Notes: generated by a model not told the origin, from the letters alone. A stretch of DNA of 64,000 nucleotides from Hyphomicrobiales bacterium (GCA_017305555.1 JAFKKM010000024.1:1-64000); one strand, 5' to 3'. Positions 24,147 to 33,990 are shown, counted from the stretch's first letter. A program made the numbers and translations.

Positions 24147-25259
24147 CTACGCCGCATCGAGCGACGAGAATTTGTCCCGTAACCCCCGTGCGCTTTCGGA
24201 GACGGCGGCAAGATTATTGGAAATCTCGCTCACCGCTGCGCTCTGCTGGGCGATGGCTTCACTCTCGGTCGCGACGCCCTGATCGATGGCTTGCACGAGC
24301 TTATGCGACCCATCGACCTGCGCCAGCGCGGTCGCAATCGCCGCGCGGATTTCCTGCGCCTGCACCGTCACTTTCCGCGTGGCTTCCTCGGCCTCGTTGG
24401 CCAGCGCCTTCACCTCGCCCGCCACGACGTTGAAGCCGCGGCCGTATTCGCCGCTGCGCGCGGCTTCGATGGCGGCGTTGAGCGCCAGCAGCTTGGTCTT
24501 GCGTGCGACATCGGTGATGACTTGAACGAAATTCTCGATATGCCGCGTAATCTGCCCGAGTTCGTCGAGATGCGTGGTGAGTATTTCGATGCTCGACACC
24601 GTCTCATGACAGCGCCGCATATTGCCCTTATTGAGATCGACGATGCTGCGGATCGTACTGTCGAGCGCTTGCGCCGCGCCAGCCATCGCCTCAAGATCAT
24701 GCGCGACATCGTGCTCGAACGCTTGCAGCAACGGCTCGGATGCTTGCCGAAACGCGGTCTGCGCAGCGGCGTGGTCATAGGCCGAGATCGCATGAGACAG
24801 ATCGAGGAAGAACATCCGCACCACGGCAGCGAGCGAGTCCTTTATGCGCGCCGCGTCCTCTCCCGCGCCGAGATGATGCTCGACCACTCCGCCGAGAAAT
24901 TTTTCCAGGAGCACGGCGGAACTTGCGACATGAATATCGTTGGTCACCCCGCATTTTTCATGCACGGTGCCGATCTTGCGCGCGACGGTCTGGAATTCCT
25001 CACTGGGCGTACCTTCGAATACCCGCGCCCAATGCGCGAACTGCACGTTGTTGATATGTGCTACCAACCCGCCGGCATCGATGCCCTGTCGCGCACAGGC
25101 CGCCTCGATCATGGCCTTGAATTCGGGAAATCCCAGAATGCGTCCGTAGAAGGCATTGATCGCATCGTCCTGCCTGCCGAGCAGGTCCGGCTTCAGCGCA
25201 CGAAGCTTTTCGGCATCGGTCGGTTCAAGACCGATCAGCGCGGCAAAATCGATCGACAT
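24147..25259 (-). CDS. Globin-coupled methyl-accepting chemotaxis protein (HemAT-like)
   Basis: 370 residues with no transmembrane segment, so cytoplasmic. The N-terminal protoglobin domain (about 1-175) has the diagnostic ARKIGTVHEKCGV, where H100 is the expected proximal heme ligand. The C-terminal signalling domain contains LLALNAAIEAARSGEYGRGF (about 258-277) followed by GEVKALANEAEEATRKV, the hairpin tip that docks CheA/CheW. The protein is therefore an oxygen or redox sensor for aerotaxis. No che genes lie nearby. Confidence 0.9.
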   Translation of the reverse strand: MSIDFAALIGLEPTDAEKLRALKPDLLGRQDDAINAFYGRILGFPEFKAMIEAACARQGIDAGGLVAHINNVQFAHWARVFEGTPSEEFQTVARKIGTVHEKCGVTNDIHVASSAVLLEKFLGGVVEHHLGAGEDAARIKDSLAAVVRMFFLDLSHAISAYDHAAAQTAFRQASEPLLQAFEHDVAHDLEAMAGAAQALDSTIRSIVDLNKGNMRRCHETVSSIEILTTHLDELGQITRHIENFVQVITDVARKTKLLALNAAIEAARSGEYGRGFNVVAGEVKALANEAEEATRKVTVQAQEIRAAIATALAQVDGSHKLVQAIDQGVATESEAIAQQSAAVSEISNNLAAVSESARGLRDKFSSLDAA

Positions 25260-25355
25260 TCACACGTCCCCAGTTCCACAACTGATGACGCGCTCCGAAA
25301 ATTAAAATCGCGTTGAAACGAAGATTCCGATGCATCGCATCGATGTTGTCGATGC

Positions 25356-26375
25356 CTAGTCTTTCGCTGTCGTGCGGGCACGGCGACCCTCGATCGGATA
25401 AGCCGGATCGTTGAAGCCCGGCGTCGAGGGATGACCGGTCGTCACCAAACGATCGATCAGCGCTTCGTCCTCGGCGGTGAAGCTATAGTCGAGCGCGCGT
25501 GGATAGTCGTCCCACTGTTCCTCAGTACGCGGCCCCGCGATCACTGAACTGACGAAACCGCTGTTGAGCACCCACGCCACCGCAAACTGTCCGGCAGAGA
25601 TGCCGCGCGCTTCGGCGTGCTGGCGAATCTCGCGCGCCAGCCGCAGCGATTCCGGCCGCCACTCGGTCTGCATCATGCGGGTGTCGTTGCGGCCAGCACG
25701 GCTGTCCTTGTCCGGCGCCGCCTCAGGATCGTACTTGCCAGTGAGCACACCACGCGCCAGCGGACTGTAAGGCACCACGCCGAGGCCGTAGTAACCGCAA
25801 GCCGGGAGGTGTTCGACCTCCGGCATCCGGTTCACCGCATTGTAGTAAGGCTGGCTGACCACCGGGCGGTCGATACCGAGGCGGTCGCAGATGTTGCAGA
25901 TTTCGGCGACACGCCAGCCGCGATAATTGGAGACGCCGAAATAGCGCACCTTGCCGTCGCGGATCAGATCGCCCATCGCGCGCACGGTCTCGTCGAGCGG
26001 CGTCGCGTGGTCTTCCTTGTGCAGGTAGTAGATGTCGATGACCTCGGTGCCGAGCCGCTTGAGGCTTTCGTCGCAGGCACCGAACACCCAGCGCCGCGAC
26101 AGCCCGACGCGATTGGGATCCTTTCCCATTGGATTGGCGAGCTTGGTTGCCAACACCCAATGCTGCCGCTGCGCGGCGATGGCACGCCCGACCACCTCCT
26201 CGGAGGTGCCATTGGAATAGGCGTCGGCGGTGTCGATGAAATTGATGCCGGCGTCGCGCGCCTTGTCGACGATGCGTTTCGAGGTCGGCTCGTCGGTGGG
26301 GCCGCCGAACATCATGGTGCCGAGGCAGAGTGGCGAAACCTTCAGGCCGCTGCGGCCCAACTGACGATACTGCAT
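25356..26375 (-). CDS. Aldo/keto reductase
   Basis: 339 residues, NAD(P)H-dependent TIM-barrel enzyme. The catalytic tetrad is visible: Asp51 and Tyr53 in FIDTADAYSNG, Lys78 in VLATKLAN and His119 in YYLHKED. The coenzyme-binding end has FVSSVIAGPRTEEQ. It starts MQYRQLGRSGLKVSPLCLGT, the normal family N-terminus. The thioesterase gene lies 16 bases upstream on the same strand, so the two are likely cotranscribed. Substrate unknown. Confidence 0.9.
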   Translation of the reverse strand: MQYRQLGRSGLKVSPLCLGTMMFGGPTDEPTSKRIVDKARDAGINFIDTADAYSNGTSEEVVGRAIAAQRQHWVLATKLANPMGKDPNRVGLSRRWVFGACDESLKRLGTEVIDIYYLHKEDHATPLDETVRAMGDLIRDGKVRYFGVSNYRGWRVAEICNICDRLGIDRPVVSQPYYNAVNRMPEVEHLPACGYYGLGVVPYSPLARGVLTGKYDPEAAPDKDSRAGRNDTRMMQTEWRPESLRLAREIRQHAEARGISAGQFAVAWVLNSGFVSSVIAGPRTEEQWDDYPRALDYSFTAEDEALIDRLVTTGHPSTPGFNDPAYPIEGRRARTTAKD

Positions 26376-26390
26376 CGGACACTCCCCATT

Positions 26391-26825
26391 TTATTTTCCC
26401 GCGTGACCACCACGCATGATTTTAAATACGCCGTTGGCAAGCATGACGCAGCGGCCGTCGACGTTCAATTCCGCGCTCATGAAGATCAGTGTTTTGGTGC
26501 TGCGGACCATGCGCGGCACCGAGACGATGAGGTCGCCGATCCGCGCCGCGTCGATGAAATGCGTGTCCATCTGGATGGTGGCGAGATGTTCGGATCCCGA
26601 TTGGTAACGCGCGGTCATGCCGCAAGTGCGGTCCGCCAACGTCATTAGCAGCCCGCCTTGCACCAGTCCGCGCCGGTTGCGATGCTTGCGCTGGCCTTCG
26701 ATGGCGTATTCGTGCCGGCCGTCCACCACCCGATGCCACAGCGGCCCGACATAACCGATGAAGCCGTCGTCCTCGAGAATGCTCCAGCCCTGTGCCGGCA
26801 GGCCGGATTCCGTCACGTCGTTCAT
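26391..26825 (-). CDS. PaaI-like hotdog-fold thioesterase
   Basis: 144 residues with the hotdog thioesterase core: NRRGLVQGGLLMTLADRTCG (the helix with the catalytic-type Gly-Gly and Asp) and LATIQMDTHFIDAARIGD, followed by STKTLIFMSAELNVDGR. Such proteins hydrolyse acyl-CoA thioesters. It is immediately upstream of the aldo/keto reductase and probably shares its transcript. Substrate unknown. Confidence 0.85.
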   Translation of the reverse strand: MNDVTESGLPAQGWSILEDDGFIGYVGPLWHRVVDGRHEYAIEGQRKHRNRRGLVQGGLLMTLADRTCGMTARYQSGSEHLATIQMDTHFIDAARIGDLIVSVPRMVRSTKTLIFMSAELNVDGRCVMLANGVFKIMRGGHAGK

Positions 26826-26917
26826 TGCTCGCCCTTGAAACCTGTCGGGGCGACAATCACGATATTTTCACCGCACGCGCAAGGCGCGAAAACGGATGGG
26901 CGGGCTGCGAGGGAAGA

Positions 26918-27124
26918 TCAGCGCCGTGGGCGCAGCAGAAACAGTGCGTAGAGCAGGATCGGCAGCAGCAGCGCCAGCCACGATACGCCGTCCCAGATAC
27001 CGTCGCCGACCAGTGCGGCGATGAGCCCGACGGTGGAGAGCACGCCGATCACCAGCGGCCAGCCGAAAATCTGCGACAGCGTCTGTCTTCGCGCGCGCGC
27101 CGGCGGTGTCTTCAGCGTCGTCAT
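26918..27124 (-). CDS. Small membrane protein coupled to the PepSY gene
   Basis: 68 residues with a basic start (LKTPPARARRQTLSQ) and two hydrophobic segments (WPLVIGVLSTVGLIAALVG and WLALLLPILLYALFLL). The ATG overlaps the PepSY gene stop in an ATGA, so translation is coupled. Small two-helix proteins commonly follow PepSY reductase-like genes in siderophore loci. The longer open frame to 27673 is antisense-free but out of frame with PepSY and not credible. Confidence 0.75.
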   Translation of the reverse strand: MTTLKTPPARARRQTLSQIFGWPLVIGVLSTVGLIAALVGDGIWDGVSWLALLLPILLYALFLLRPRR

Positions 27125-28299
27125 GACGTCACCGCCTGTCCGTCGATCCGCTGGGCGTCGGCGCTCGTCCGCGCCGTGCTGGCCGCCGGCTTGCGTCGCC
27201 GCAGCCACAGATAGAGCCCGGTCCACAGGATCACGATGGTGATGGTGTCGAGGATCGCCCAGATGATTTTCAGCGGCATCCCGCCGTAGTCGCCGAAATG
27301 CAGCGGTTGCGATAGAAATAGCGCCGAAACGTACCACGGCATGTCGCGGCTGTCGGTGAGTTTGCCGGTCTCGGCGTCGATCAGCGCCGGCTTGAGCAGC
27401 CGCGAGGTCACCGGCGTGTCGCCGCGCATGAACACCGTGTAGTGGCTCTTGCTGGAGAAGATCGAGCCCGGGTAGGCCACGAACGCCGCCTGCATGTGCG
27501 GAATGGTTTGGCGTGCGACGTCGACCGCGTCCTGCACCGGCGTCAGCTTGGCCGGTATCTCGCGGCCCTTGTATTGCGCGGTCATCTCCGCGAGCTGACC
27601 GTATTGCCACGCCTTCAGTACAAGATCGGCCCATGTGTTGATGACGCCGGTGAAGCCCACCACCAAGGTCCACATCACCAGCAGGATGCCGGCGAGGTTA
27701 TGCACGTCGAGCCGGCGCACGATGCGCGGCCGGTCCTTGCGATAGGCGCCGAAGCGCAGCTTCCGCATCGACGGCGCATAGACCACGATGCCGGAGATCA
27801 CTGCGACGCAAAACAGGATGCCCATCAGGCCGAGAAACAGCTTGCCCGGCAGCCCCGCGAACATGTCGGTGTGCAGCTTCAGCATGAAGTAGGTGAAGCG
27901 CCCGGTGACATCCGGCGAATCCAGGAACGCGCCGGTATGGGCGTCGACACGCGCGAAACGGTTGTCCACCGGATTGGCGTTGATGGTCGGCCCGATCGAG
28001 ATCAACAGCGCATTGGGCTCGTCACGATCCCAGATCAGGAAATGCGGCACCTGCCCCGGAAACTTCGCCAGCGCGTTGGCGACGGCCTGATCGAGATTGG
28101 CTTTCGGCGTTCCCGGCGGCACGACGCTGGGATCGACCTCCTCATGCAGCAGATGGTCGATCTCGTGATGGAAGATCAACGGCAGCCCGGTGATGCACAG
28201 CATCAGCATGAAGACGGTGCAAACAATGCTGGACCACTTATGGACCCAGTGCCAGCGGCGAAGCGGTCTTGTTCCCGAGATCACGATACGTCCTACCAC
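27121..28299 (-). CDS. PepSY-domain membrane protein (iron-regulated, siderophore-reductase-like)
   Basis: 392 residues with four membrane helices: near the N-terminus (WSSIVCTVFMLMLCITGLPL), around 145-170 (FLGLMGILFCVAVISGIVVY), around 195-215 (LLVMWTLVVGFTGVINTW) and at the end (IIWAILDTITIVILWTGLYL). Conserved histidines flank them (HKWSS, FHHEIDHLLHE, LHTDMF), as in PepSY_TM proteins such as FsrB/PiuB that accept heme and help release iron from siderophores. GTG start; a second GTG at 28284 has a better AGGA spacing. It lies downstream of a TonB receptor. Confidence 0.82.
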   Translation of the reverse strand: MVGRIVISGTRPLRRWHWVHKWSSIVCTVFMLMLCITGLPLIFHHEIDHLLHEEVDPSVVPPGTPKANLDQAVANALAKFPGQVPHFLIWDRDEPNALLISIGPTINANPVDNRFARVDAHTGAFLDSPDVTGRFTYFMLKLHTDMFAGLPGKLFLGLMGILFCVAVISGIVVYAPSMRKLRFGAYRKDRPRIVRRLDVHNLAGILLVMWTLVVGFTGVINTWADLVLKAWQYGQLAEMTAQYKGREIPAKLTPVQDAVDVARQTIPHMQAAFVAYPGSIFSSKSHYTVFMRGDTPVTSRLLKPALIDAETGKLTDSRDMPWYVSALFLSQPLHFGDYGGMPLKIIWAILDTITIVILWTGLYLWLRRRKPAASTARTSADAQRIDGQAVTS

Positions 28300-28372
28300 T
28301 CGATGCGATCAGGTTGACACAGTTCTCGAACCGCGACGAAGCCGCGACTTGAAAAAGCGATCGCCGCTCCCC

Positions 28373-28409
28373 ACGGACATCGCAACGCGACAGTCACACA
28401 GGGAGCGGC
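28373..28409 (-). terminator. Terminator after the TonB receptor gene
   Basis: On the minus strand the 9-base arms GCCGCTCCC and GGGAGCGGC form a stem (loop 19 bases), followed by GATCGCTTTTTC. It separates the TonB receptor gene from the PepSY gene, which may then have its own promoter or depend on read-through. Confidence 0.5.
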
Positions 28410-28477
28410 TTCTTCCGAACCGCAAGGGTTCGTGTCGGTTCCAGCGATACGTCAGCGTACCGAGTACGGTACGGACC

Positions 28478-30805
28478 TCACTTCGTCACGAGTCTCGGAG
28501 CGGGCTCAGGGCTCCAGCTATACTTGAGCGTGCCGAGAACGGTGCGGCCCTGGCCCAACGCGCAATACGGCAGGCCCGTGAAGCACGACTGGACATAGTA
28601 GTGGTCCGTCAGGTTCCTGACGTTGACCTGCGCCGTCAGGCCCCTCAGGTCGGGGCGCGTGTAGCCGAAATCATAGCTGATCGCGGCATCGACCACCGTG
28701 TAGGCCGGAACCCTCAGAGTATTGGCATAGTCGCCGAATGTGTCGCCGACATAGCGCACGCCCGCGCCGAGCCCGAGGCCGGCCAGCGGCCCGTCATGCC
28801 AGGTGTACTTGCCCCACAGCGATGCCTGGTCGCGCGCCGTGTTGATCATGTCCTTGCCGGCATTGCCGGCAATGCTCGTTGCAACCTTCGGATCGAGATG
28901 GCTGTAGCCGGCGACGATCTCGAATTCGCGGGTGATGTTGCCCTTGGCTTCAAGTTCGAAGCCGCGCACGTGGAATGCGTCGGTCTGGGTGTTGAAGAAC
29001 GGATTGGCAGGGTCCGCCGTCAGCACGTTGTTCTGCCGGGTGTCGAAATAGGCCGCGGTCAGCATCAGGTTGGTGCCGAGCGGCTGATACTTGACGCCGA
29101 ACTCGATGTTGTCACCGGTGGTCGGCTTGAAGGTGTTGCCGAACAGATCGGCGCCGAGGTTCGGCGTGAACGACGTCGAGTAGGTCACGTAAGGCGATAC
29201 GCCGTTGTCGAACAGATAGTTCAGGCCGACGCGTCCGGTCTGCGCCGTATCGCTGCGCGCGTAGTTGCCCGCCATCGGGTAGACGCCGGCGCTGGTGAAC
29301 GCCGTGTTCACCACGTCCTGACGACCCGAAAGCGTCAGCGTCCAGCGGTCGAACTTGATCTGGTCTTGCAGATAGAAACCGGCCTGAGTCTGGCGATCGT
29401 CCCGCTTGATAAACGGCGGCAGCAGCGAATCCCATGACGGGATCGCCGCGCCATAGACCGGATTGAAGGCGTCGATCGGCGGGAAAGCATAGGTTATGCG
29501 GAATTCCGAATTCGCCTTCATGTGGGTGTAATCGAATCCGCCCAGCACCTTGTGCGTCACTGGACCGGTGCGGAAATCCGCCTGCAACTGGTTGTCGAGG
29601 GTGAGGTTCTGGGTGTGCGCGCGGACGTAGTCATAGGAGCGCAGCACCAGGTTGTTGCCGATCATGCCTTCCGGGCGGATCGAATGCAGATCCTGCGTCG
29701 CTTCGGTGTAGCGGAAGTTCTGACGGAACTGGACGTTGTTGTCGAAGCGATGCTCGAAGGCATAGCCGAGCGCCATCTGCTCCAACAAGTAGCCGTCGGC
29801 ACCCGGTTCGCCGAGATAGGTGCTGCGCTTGATGCGGCCGAGCGGATTGCCCGAGAACGCCACCTGCCCCGGCACGTATTGCTGATATCCCTTGTTATCG
29901 ATCTTCTGGTAGTGCGACAGGATCGTGAAGCTGGTGTCGGCATTCGGACGCCAGGTCAGGCTCGGCGCGATGAAAACCTTGTTGTCCTGAACGAAGTTCA
30001 CCTCGGTGTTGCTCTGCCGGAACAATCCGACAAGGCGATAGAGCCATTGGCCCGCGGCATCCACCGGGCCGCCGATATCGAACGCGCCCTGATAGCGGTC
30101 GTAGGATCCGAAATTACCCTCGACGCTGTAATGCGGTGTCGCCTGCGGCCGCTTGCTGATCATGTTGACGATACCGCCCGGATCGCTGGCGCCGTACAGA
30201 CCCGAGGACGGGCCCTTCAGCACTTCCAGCCGCTCGAGGCCGTAGGTCTCGATCTTCGGCGCGGCGAAGGTGGTGATGTCGGACGGCAACCGCAGGCCGT
30301 CGAGATAACGCGGCGCGTCGAAGCCGCGCACCTTGAAGTTATCGAAGAACTGGTTGGGGCCGAAGCTCGGTACCGTGACGCCCGGCGTATATCCGAGCGC
30401 CTGCGGCAGGTCCTGCGCGCCCTGCGCCACCATCTGGTCACGAGTGACCACCGACACCGATTGTGGCGTCTCGAGAATCGGCGTGTCGGTCTTGCTGCTG
30501 GAAATGCTTTGCTTGGCGGAATAGCCGACCACCGGGCCGGTGCCGCGCTCGGCCGGTACGCTCGGGCCGGGCCGCGAAGCGGTCTGCTGCGTCGGCACGA
30601 CCGGCGCCGGACGCGGTCGGGCGCGGCGGGTCGGCTGCGCGCGGCGGGCGGCACGCGGTTTCGGCGCGGTGACGGTGACCGTCGGCAGGTCCGACGATTG
30701 CGCATACACCTCGCCAGGCGCCATCGACAGAACGATCACACTTGCTGCTCCGAGAAGGCCGGCCCTTGTCAGAAAGTTTGCCTTGGCCCAACGCGTGCAC
30801 GACAT
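28478..30805 (-). CDS. TonB-dependent siderophore receptor
   Basis: 775 residues. A signal peptide (LTRAGLLGAASVIVLSMAPG, cleavage near VYA-QS) is followed by a TonB-box-like DLPTVTVTAPKP, a Pro/Arg-rich linker, the plug domain (about 100-230: QSVSVVTRDQMVAQGAQDLP, KGPSSGLYGASDPGGIVNMI) and a 22-strand barrel ending with WSPEPAPRLVTK. The plug matches the FhuA/FpvA-type ferrisiderophore receptors. The start at 30805 gives the best signal peptide; the frame opens further to 30838. Ferrisiderophore uptake across the outer membrane is expected, with iron control suggested by the site upstream. Confidence 0.92.
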   Translation of the reverse strand: MSCTRWAKANFLTRAGLLGAASVIVLSMAPGEVYAQSSDLPTVTVTAPKPRAARRAQPTRRARPRPAPVVPTQQTASRPGPSVPAERGTGPVVGYSAKQSISSSKTDTPILETPQSVSVVTRDQMVAQGAQDLPQALGYTPGVTVPSFGPNQFFDNFKVRGFDAPRYLDGLRLPSDITTFAAPKIETYGLERLEVLKGPSSGLYGASDPGGIVNMISKRPQATPHYSVEGNFGSYDRYQGAFDIGGPVDAAGQWLYRLVGLFRQSNTEVNFVQDNKVFIAPSLTWRPNADTSFTILSHYQKIDNKGYQQYVPGQVAFSGNPLGRIKRSTYLGEPGADGYLLEQMALGYAFEHRFDNNVQFRQNFRYTEATQDLHSIRPEGMIGNNLVLRSYDYVRAHTQNLTLDNQLQADFRTGPVTHKVLGGFDYTHMKANSEFRITYAFPPIDAFNPVYGAAIPSWDSLLPPFIKRDDRQTQAGFYLQDQIKFDRWTLTLSGRQDVVNTAFTSAGVYPMAGNYARSDTAQTGRVGLNYLFDNGVSPYVTYSTSFTPNLGADLFGNTFKPTTGDNIEFGVKYQPLGTNLMLTAAYFDTRQNNVLTADPANPFFNTQTDAFHVRGFELEAKGNITREFEIVAGYSHLDPKVATSIAGNAGKDMINTARDQASLWGKYTWHDGPLAGLGLGAGVRYVGDTFGDYANTLRVPAYTVVDAAISYDFGYTRPDLRGLTAQVNVRNLTDHYYVQSCFTGLPYCALGQGRTVLGTLKYSWSPEPAPRLVTK

Positions 30806-31000
30806 CTTCAAAACCCCCGCTCCAATGGTCCACCGCATTGCCGGTGGCGTGTTTGCCCCTCCTTATCATTCCCGCAACGAATACCAGCCCGCGCACGCTT
30901 AGAAGCCATTTAAATGCCACGCATCACCGGGCGCGGTGTTGCCGATGTGTCGCAAAACCCCTGCGGCACAGTGGTTTTTCGCTTTCTACTTCGATTGATT

Positions 31001-31017
31001 CTAAGAAGTTTTCTAAA
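31001..31017. promoter_or_regulatory. Iron-control-element-like site upstream of the TonB receptor
   Basis: CTAAGAA-GTT-TTCTAAA. The ICE bound by Irr in Bradyrhizobiaceae is TTTAGAA-N3-TTCTAAA; here the right half is perfect and the left half matches 5 of 7. It lies about 185 bases upstream of the receptor start, within a 366-base gene-free interval (30806-31171) in which I see no other gene. Confidence 0.5.
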
Positions 31018-31171
31018 TGTTACTGCGCGAACGCAAGCAATCTTTCAGCGCAGACGGACCCATACGCCGCGGCGGTTCGGCTCCATCACCAACGCGAGAT
31101 TATTTTCAGAGAACCAGCGCCAGAAGTTATCGGCCCCCACCTGCGTGAGGACAGCTAAAAATCATTGCGGG

Positions 31172-31639
31172 TTACAACCCCACACTGCCGCCGTGCGCGA
31201 AGCGTTTGCGGATGCGTAGCGACAGCCCGTCGCAGACGTCGCGATAGGCCTGCATCCGCTGCTCGCGGCTGCCTTCCACCAGCGTCGGGTCTTGCGTCGG
31301 CCAATACTCCACTTCGATGGCGTGGGTGCGGGTCAATTCCAGTGCCTTGTGATGCGCCTGCGGCGACAGCGTGACGATGAGATCGAAGTTGAGACCTTCC
31401 CAATCCTCGAGATCCTCGAATGTCATCGGCCGATGCCGCGAGATATCTTGACCCAGCTCCGCCATGGTGGCCACCGCGAACGAATCGAGTTCACCTTTCC
31501 GCGCGCCGGCGGAGCGGACGTAAAGCGTTTTCGGGAACATCTGCTGCAACAGGCTCGCCGCCATCGGCGAGCGGACAGCATTCATCGTACATGCGAACAG
31601 CACGGCCTGCGGATGACGGACGCGCGGCGGCGCCTCCAT
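31172..31639 (-). CDS. Low-molecular-weight phosphotyrosine phosphatase / ArsC-like
   Basis: 155 residues with the C-x5-R-S active-site loop CTMNAVRS (C17, R23) at the N-terminus and the general-acid Asp in YWPTQDPT near residue 117. This family dephosphorylates protein tyrosine, and relatives reduce arsenate. It is the last gene of the murA-hisD block, a position conserved in Rhizobiales. Confidence 0.82.
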   Translation of the reverse strand: MEAPPRVRHPQAVLFACTMNAVRSPMAASLLQQMFPKTLYVRSAGARKGELDSFAVATMAELGQDISRHRPMTFEDLEDWEGLNFDLIVTLSPQAHHKALELTRTHAIEVEYWPTQDPTLVEGSREQRMQAYRDVCDGLSLRIRKRFAHGGSVGL

Positions 31640-31683
31640 CGATCATCGCCGCCGTTCGTTGAAGCGTCGTGCGCCGCCGTTGA

Positions 31684-32184
31684 TCATTTCTCGCCCTTCC
31701 AGTGCAGCACGCAGATCAGGGTGAACAGACGGCGGGCGGTTTCGAAATCGACCCGCACCTTGCCCGACAGCCGCTCCATCAGCGCCCGCGAGCCTTCGTC
31801 GTGGATGCCGCGCCGCCCCATGTCGATCGCCTCGATCTTGTCCGGGGTCGCGGTGCGGATGGCGTGATAGTAGCTGTCGCAGATCATGAAGTAGTCTTTG
31901 ACGACGCGGCGGAACGGCGTCAGCGACAACAGATGCGCCACCACTGGAGCGCCATCCTCGCGACGGATGTCGAACATCAGGCGATTGCCGGTGATGCCGA
32001 GATGCAGCGCGAACGGGCCATTGTCGGCGCCGTTCGGTGCGAACAGGTTCTGCTCGATCAGATCGTAGATAGCGATGGCGCGTTCGTGCTCGATGTCCGG
32101 CCCGGAACGGCCGATCGAGTCCTCGTCGAGGGTGACCGCGACGATGCGGTTGCGGGAGTCATCCTCTGAGGCTGTCTTGCTCAT
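31684..32184 (-). CDS. UPF0262 family protein
   Basis: 166 residues, [20 protein letters not shown] at the start, with [16 protein letters not shown] and [19 protein letters not shown], the characteristic blocks of UPF0262, a family of unknown function found mainly in alphaproteobacteria next to hisD. Its ATG overlaps the hisD stop as ATGA, so the two are translationally coupled. Confidence 0.87.
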   Translation of the reverse strand: MSKTASEDDSRNRIVAVTLDEDSIGRSGPDIEHERAIAIYDLIEQNLFAPNGADNGPFALHLGITGNRLMFDIRREDGAPVVAHLLSLTPFRRVVKDYFMICDSYYHAIRTATPDKIEAIDMGRRGIHDEGSRALMERLSGKVRVDFETARRLFTLICVLHWKGEK

Positions 32185-33479
32185 GACAAATTGAGGCGCC
32201 GTCCAATCGAGCGCGAATGGGCGTCCAGCCCCTCCGCATTGCCAAGGGTCATGGCCGCCGGCCCCAGCGCGCGCAACTGATCGGGCCCACACCGCAGGAT
32301 CGACGTTCGCTTCATGAAGTCAAGCACGCCGAGCCCGGAGGAGAACCGCGCCGAGCGGGCGGTCGGCAGAACGTGGTTGGAGCCGCCAACATAGTCGCCG
32401 ATCGCTTCCGGCGTATGCGGACCCAGGAACAGCGCGCCGGCGTTACGGACCTTCGCCGCCAGCGCGTCCGGATCGGCGGTCATGATCTCGAGGTGCTCGG
32501 CGGCGATGGCATCGGCGAGCTTCGCTGCCTCATCGAGGTTCTGCACCCGGATGACCGCGCCGAAGTCGTTCCACGAGGCGCGCGCGATCGCTTCGCGCGG
32601 CAACGTGGCAAGTTGCGCCTCCACCGCGCGCTCCACATCGCGCGCGAGGTCGTCGTCGTCGGTGATGAGGATCGACTGCGAGTCCTCGCCGTGCTCGGCC
32701 TGCGCCAAGAGGTCAGCGGCAATCCAGTCGGCGTTGCCGGTTCTGTCGGCGATCACCAGCACCTCGGAGGGACCGGCGATCATGTCGATACCGACCTTGC
32801 CGAACACCAGCCGCTTTGCGGCGGCGACATAGGCGTTACCCGGCCCGACGATCTTCGCCACCGGTGCGATAGTCGCCGTTCCGTAGGCCAGCGCCGCCAC
32901 TGCCTGCGCGCCGCCGACCCGGTAGATCTCCGAGACACCCGCAAGCCGCGCCGCCGCCAGCACCAGCGGGTTGAGGATTTTGCCATCCGGCGTCGGCACA
33001 GCCATCACCACGCGCGGAACGCCGGCCACCACGGCCGGCACCACGTTCATCAGCACCGACGAAGGATAGGCGGCGGTGCCGCCCGGCACATACAGACCAA
33101 CCGCCTCGACCGCGCTCCAGCGCCAACCGAGTTCGACGCCCTGCGCGTCGGTGAACCGCTCGTCTTTCGGCATCTGCCGTCGGTGAAACGCCTCGATCCG
33201 GTCACGCGCGAACGCCAACGCATCAAGCGTCTTGGCGTCGCACGCCTTGACCGCCGCATCGATCTCGGCTGGCGTGAAGCGCAAACCGCCGGCATCGACG
33301 GCAAAACGATCGAATTTGCGGGTCGCCTCGATGACGGCGGCATCGCCGCGCAGACGCACATCATCGATAATGACGCGCACCACGGCTTCGACATCGGCCG
33401 ACGCCTCGCGTTTGCTGGCGAGAAATGCCGCGAATTGCTGGGCGAAATCGGAGTTGCGGCTATCGATGCGGATCGGCAT
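32181..33479 (-). CDS. hisD: Histidinol dehydrogenase
   Basis: 432 residues, the zinc enzyme that performs the last two oxidations of histidine synthesis (histidinol to histidine, with NAD). Landmarks are [50 protein letters not shown] with the metal/NAD region, [14 protein letters not shown] and [16 protein letters not shown]. Length is normal. It sits between the DUF2948 gene and UPF0262, the usual alphaproteobacterial order, away from other his genes. Confidence 0.96.
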   Translation of the reverse strand: MPIRIDSRNSDFAQQFAAFLASKREASADVEAVVRVIIDDVRLRGDAAVIEATRKFDRFAVDAGGLRFTPAEIDAAVKACDAKTLDALAFARDRIEAFHRRQMPKDERFTDAQGVELGWRWSAVEAVGLYVPGGTAAYPSSVLMNVVPAVVAGVPRVVMAVPTPDGKILNPLVLAAARLAGVSEIYRVGGAQAVAALAYGTATIAPVAKIVGPGNAYVAAAKRLVFGKVGIDMIAGPSEVLVIADRTGNADWIAADLLAQAEHGEDSQSILITDDDDLARDVERAVEAQLATLPREAIARASWNDFGAVIRVQNLDEAAKLADAIAAEHLEIMTADPDALAAKVRNAGALFLGPHTPEAIGDYVGGSNHVLPTARSARFSSGLGVLDFMKRTSILRCGPDQLRALGPAAMTLGNAEGLDAHSRSIGRRLNLS

Positions 33480-33581
33480 GGCAGGTTTCCAGCATCCTTT
33501 TCACGAAGGACGACACCCTGCTCAATGACGCGACCGCAAATCGGCGTCAACCCTTTGTTTTCACGGATTAAGTCAAGATGC

Positions 33582-33983
33582 TCAGGCGTCGTCGGTGACA
33601 AGGTCCGCGAGTTCGCATTCGAGGCATTCAACCTCGAGCCGCAGCGCAGCGCCGCCGACGAACATCAGCACCGCCGTGCCGCCTGGCGGGGTCGCCGGAT
33701 AAAACTCGATGCCGAGCAGATCGAACGCAGCGTGCGGCGCATTGAGATCGATGTTGCGCGACTGGCACGACAACACACGATCGAACCGCAGCGCGGATGC
33801 CAACCGACGCGGCGTGGTCTCGCCGGTCAGTGTCTGTTCCCAATCAAGCCGACGCATTCCAACGATCAGCCGCTTGTCGCCTTGACGCCAGAGAATATCC
33901 GCCGCCGTCACCGAGGCTTCCTGCACATGCGCCGAGATCACTGCGAGATCGTCCTGATCGAGTGCGATGAGACGCGCCGGCAT
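33582..33983 (-). CDS. DUF2948 family protein
   Basis: 133 residues starting MPARLIALDQDDLAVISAHV with later QGDKRLIVGMRRLDWEQ and RFDRVLSCQSRNIDLN, the pattern of DUF2948, an alphaproteobacterial family of unknown function found between murA and hisD. The ATG is 7 bases downstream of the murA stop, so it is part of the same operon. Confidence 0.85.
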   Translation of the reverse strand: MPARLIALDQDDLAVISAHVQEASVTAADILWRQGDKRLIVGMRRLDWEQTLTGETTPRRLASALRFDRVLSCQSRNIDLNAPHAAFDLLGIEFYPATPPGGTAVLMFVGGAALRLEVECLECELADLVTDDA

Positions 33984-33990
33984 GATGCGA

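Noticed and set aside
28478-31171. Cobalamin riboswitch upstream of the TonB receptor
   Set aside because: No B12-box-like sequence is visible in 30806-31171; the receptor plug also looks siderophore-type rather than BtuB-type.
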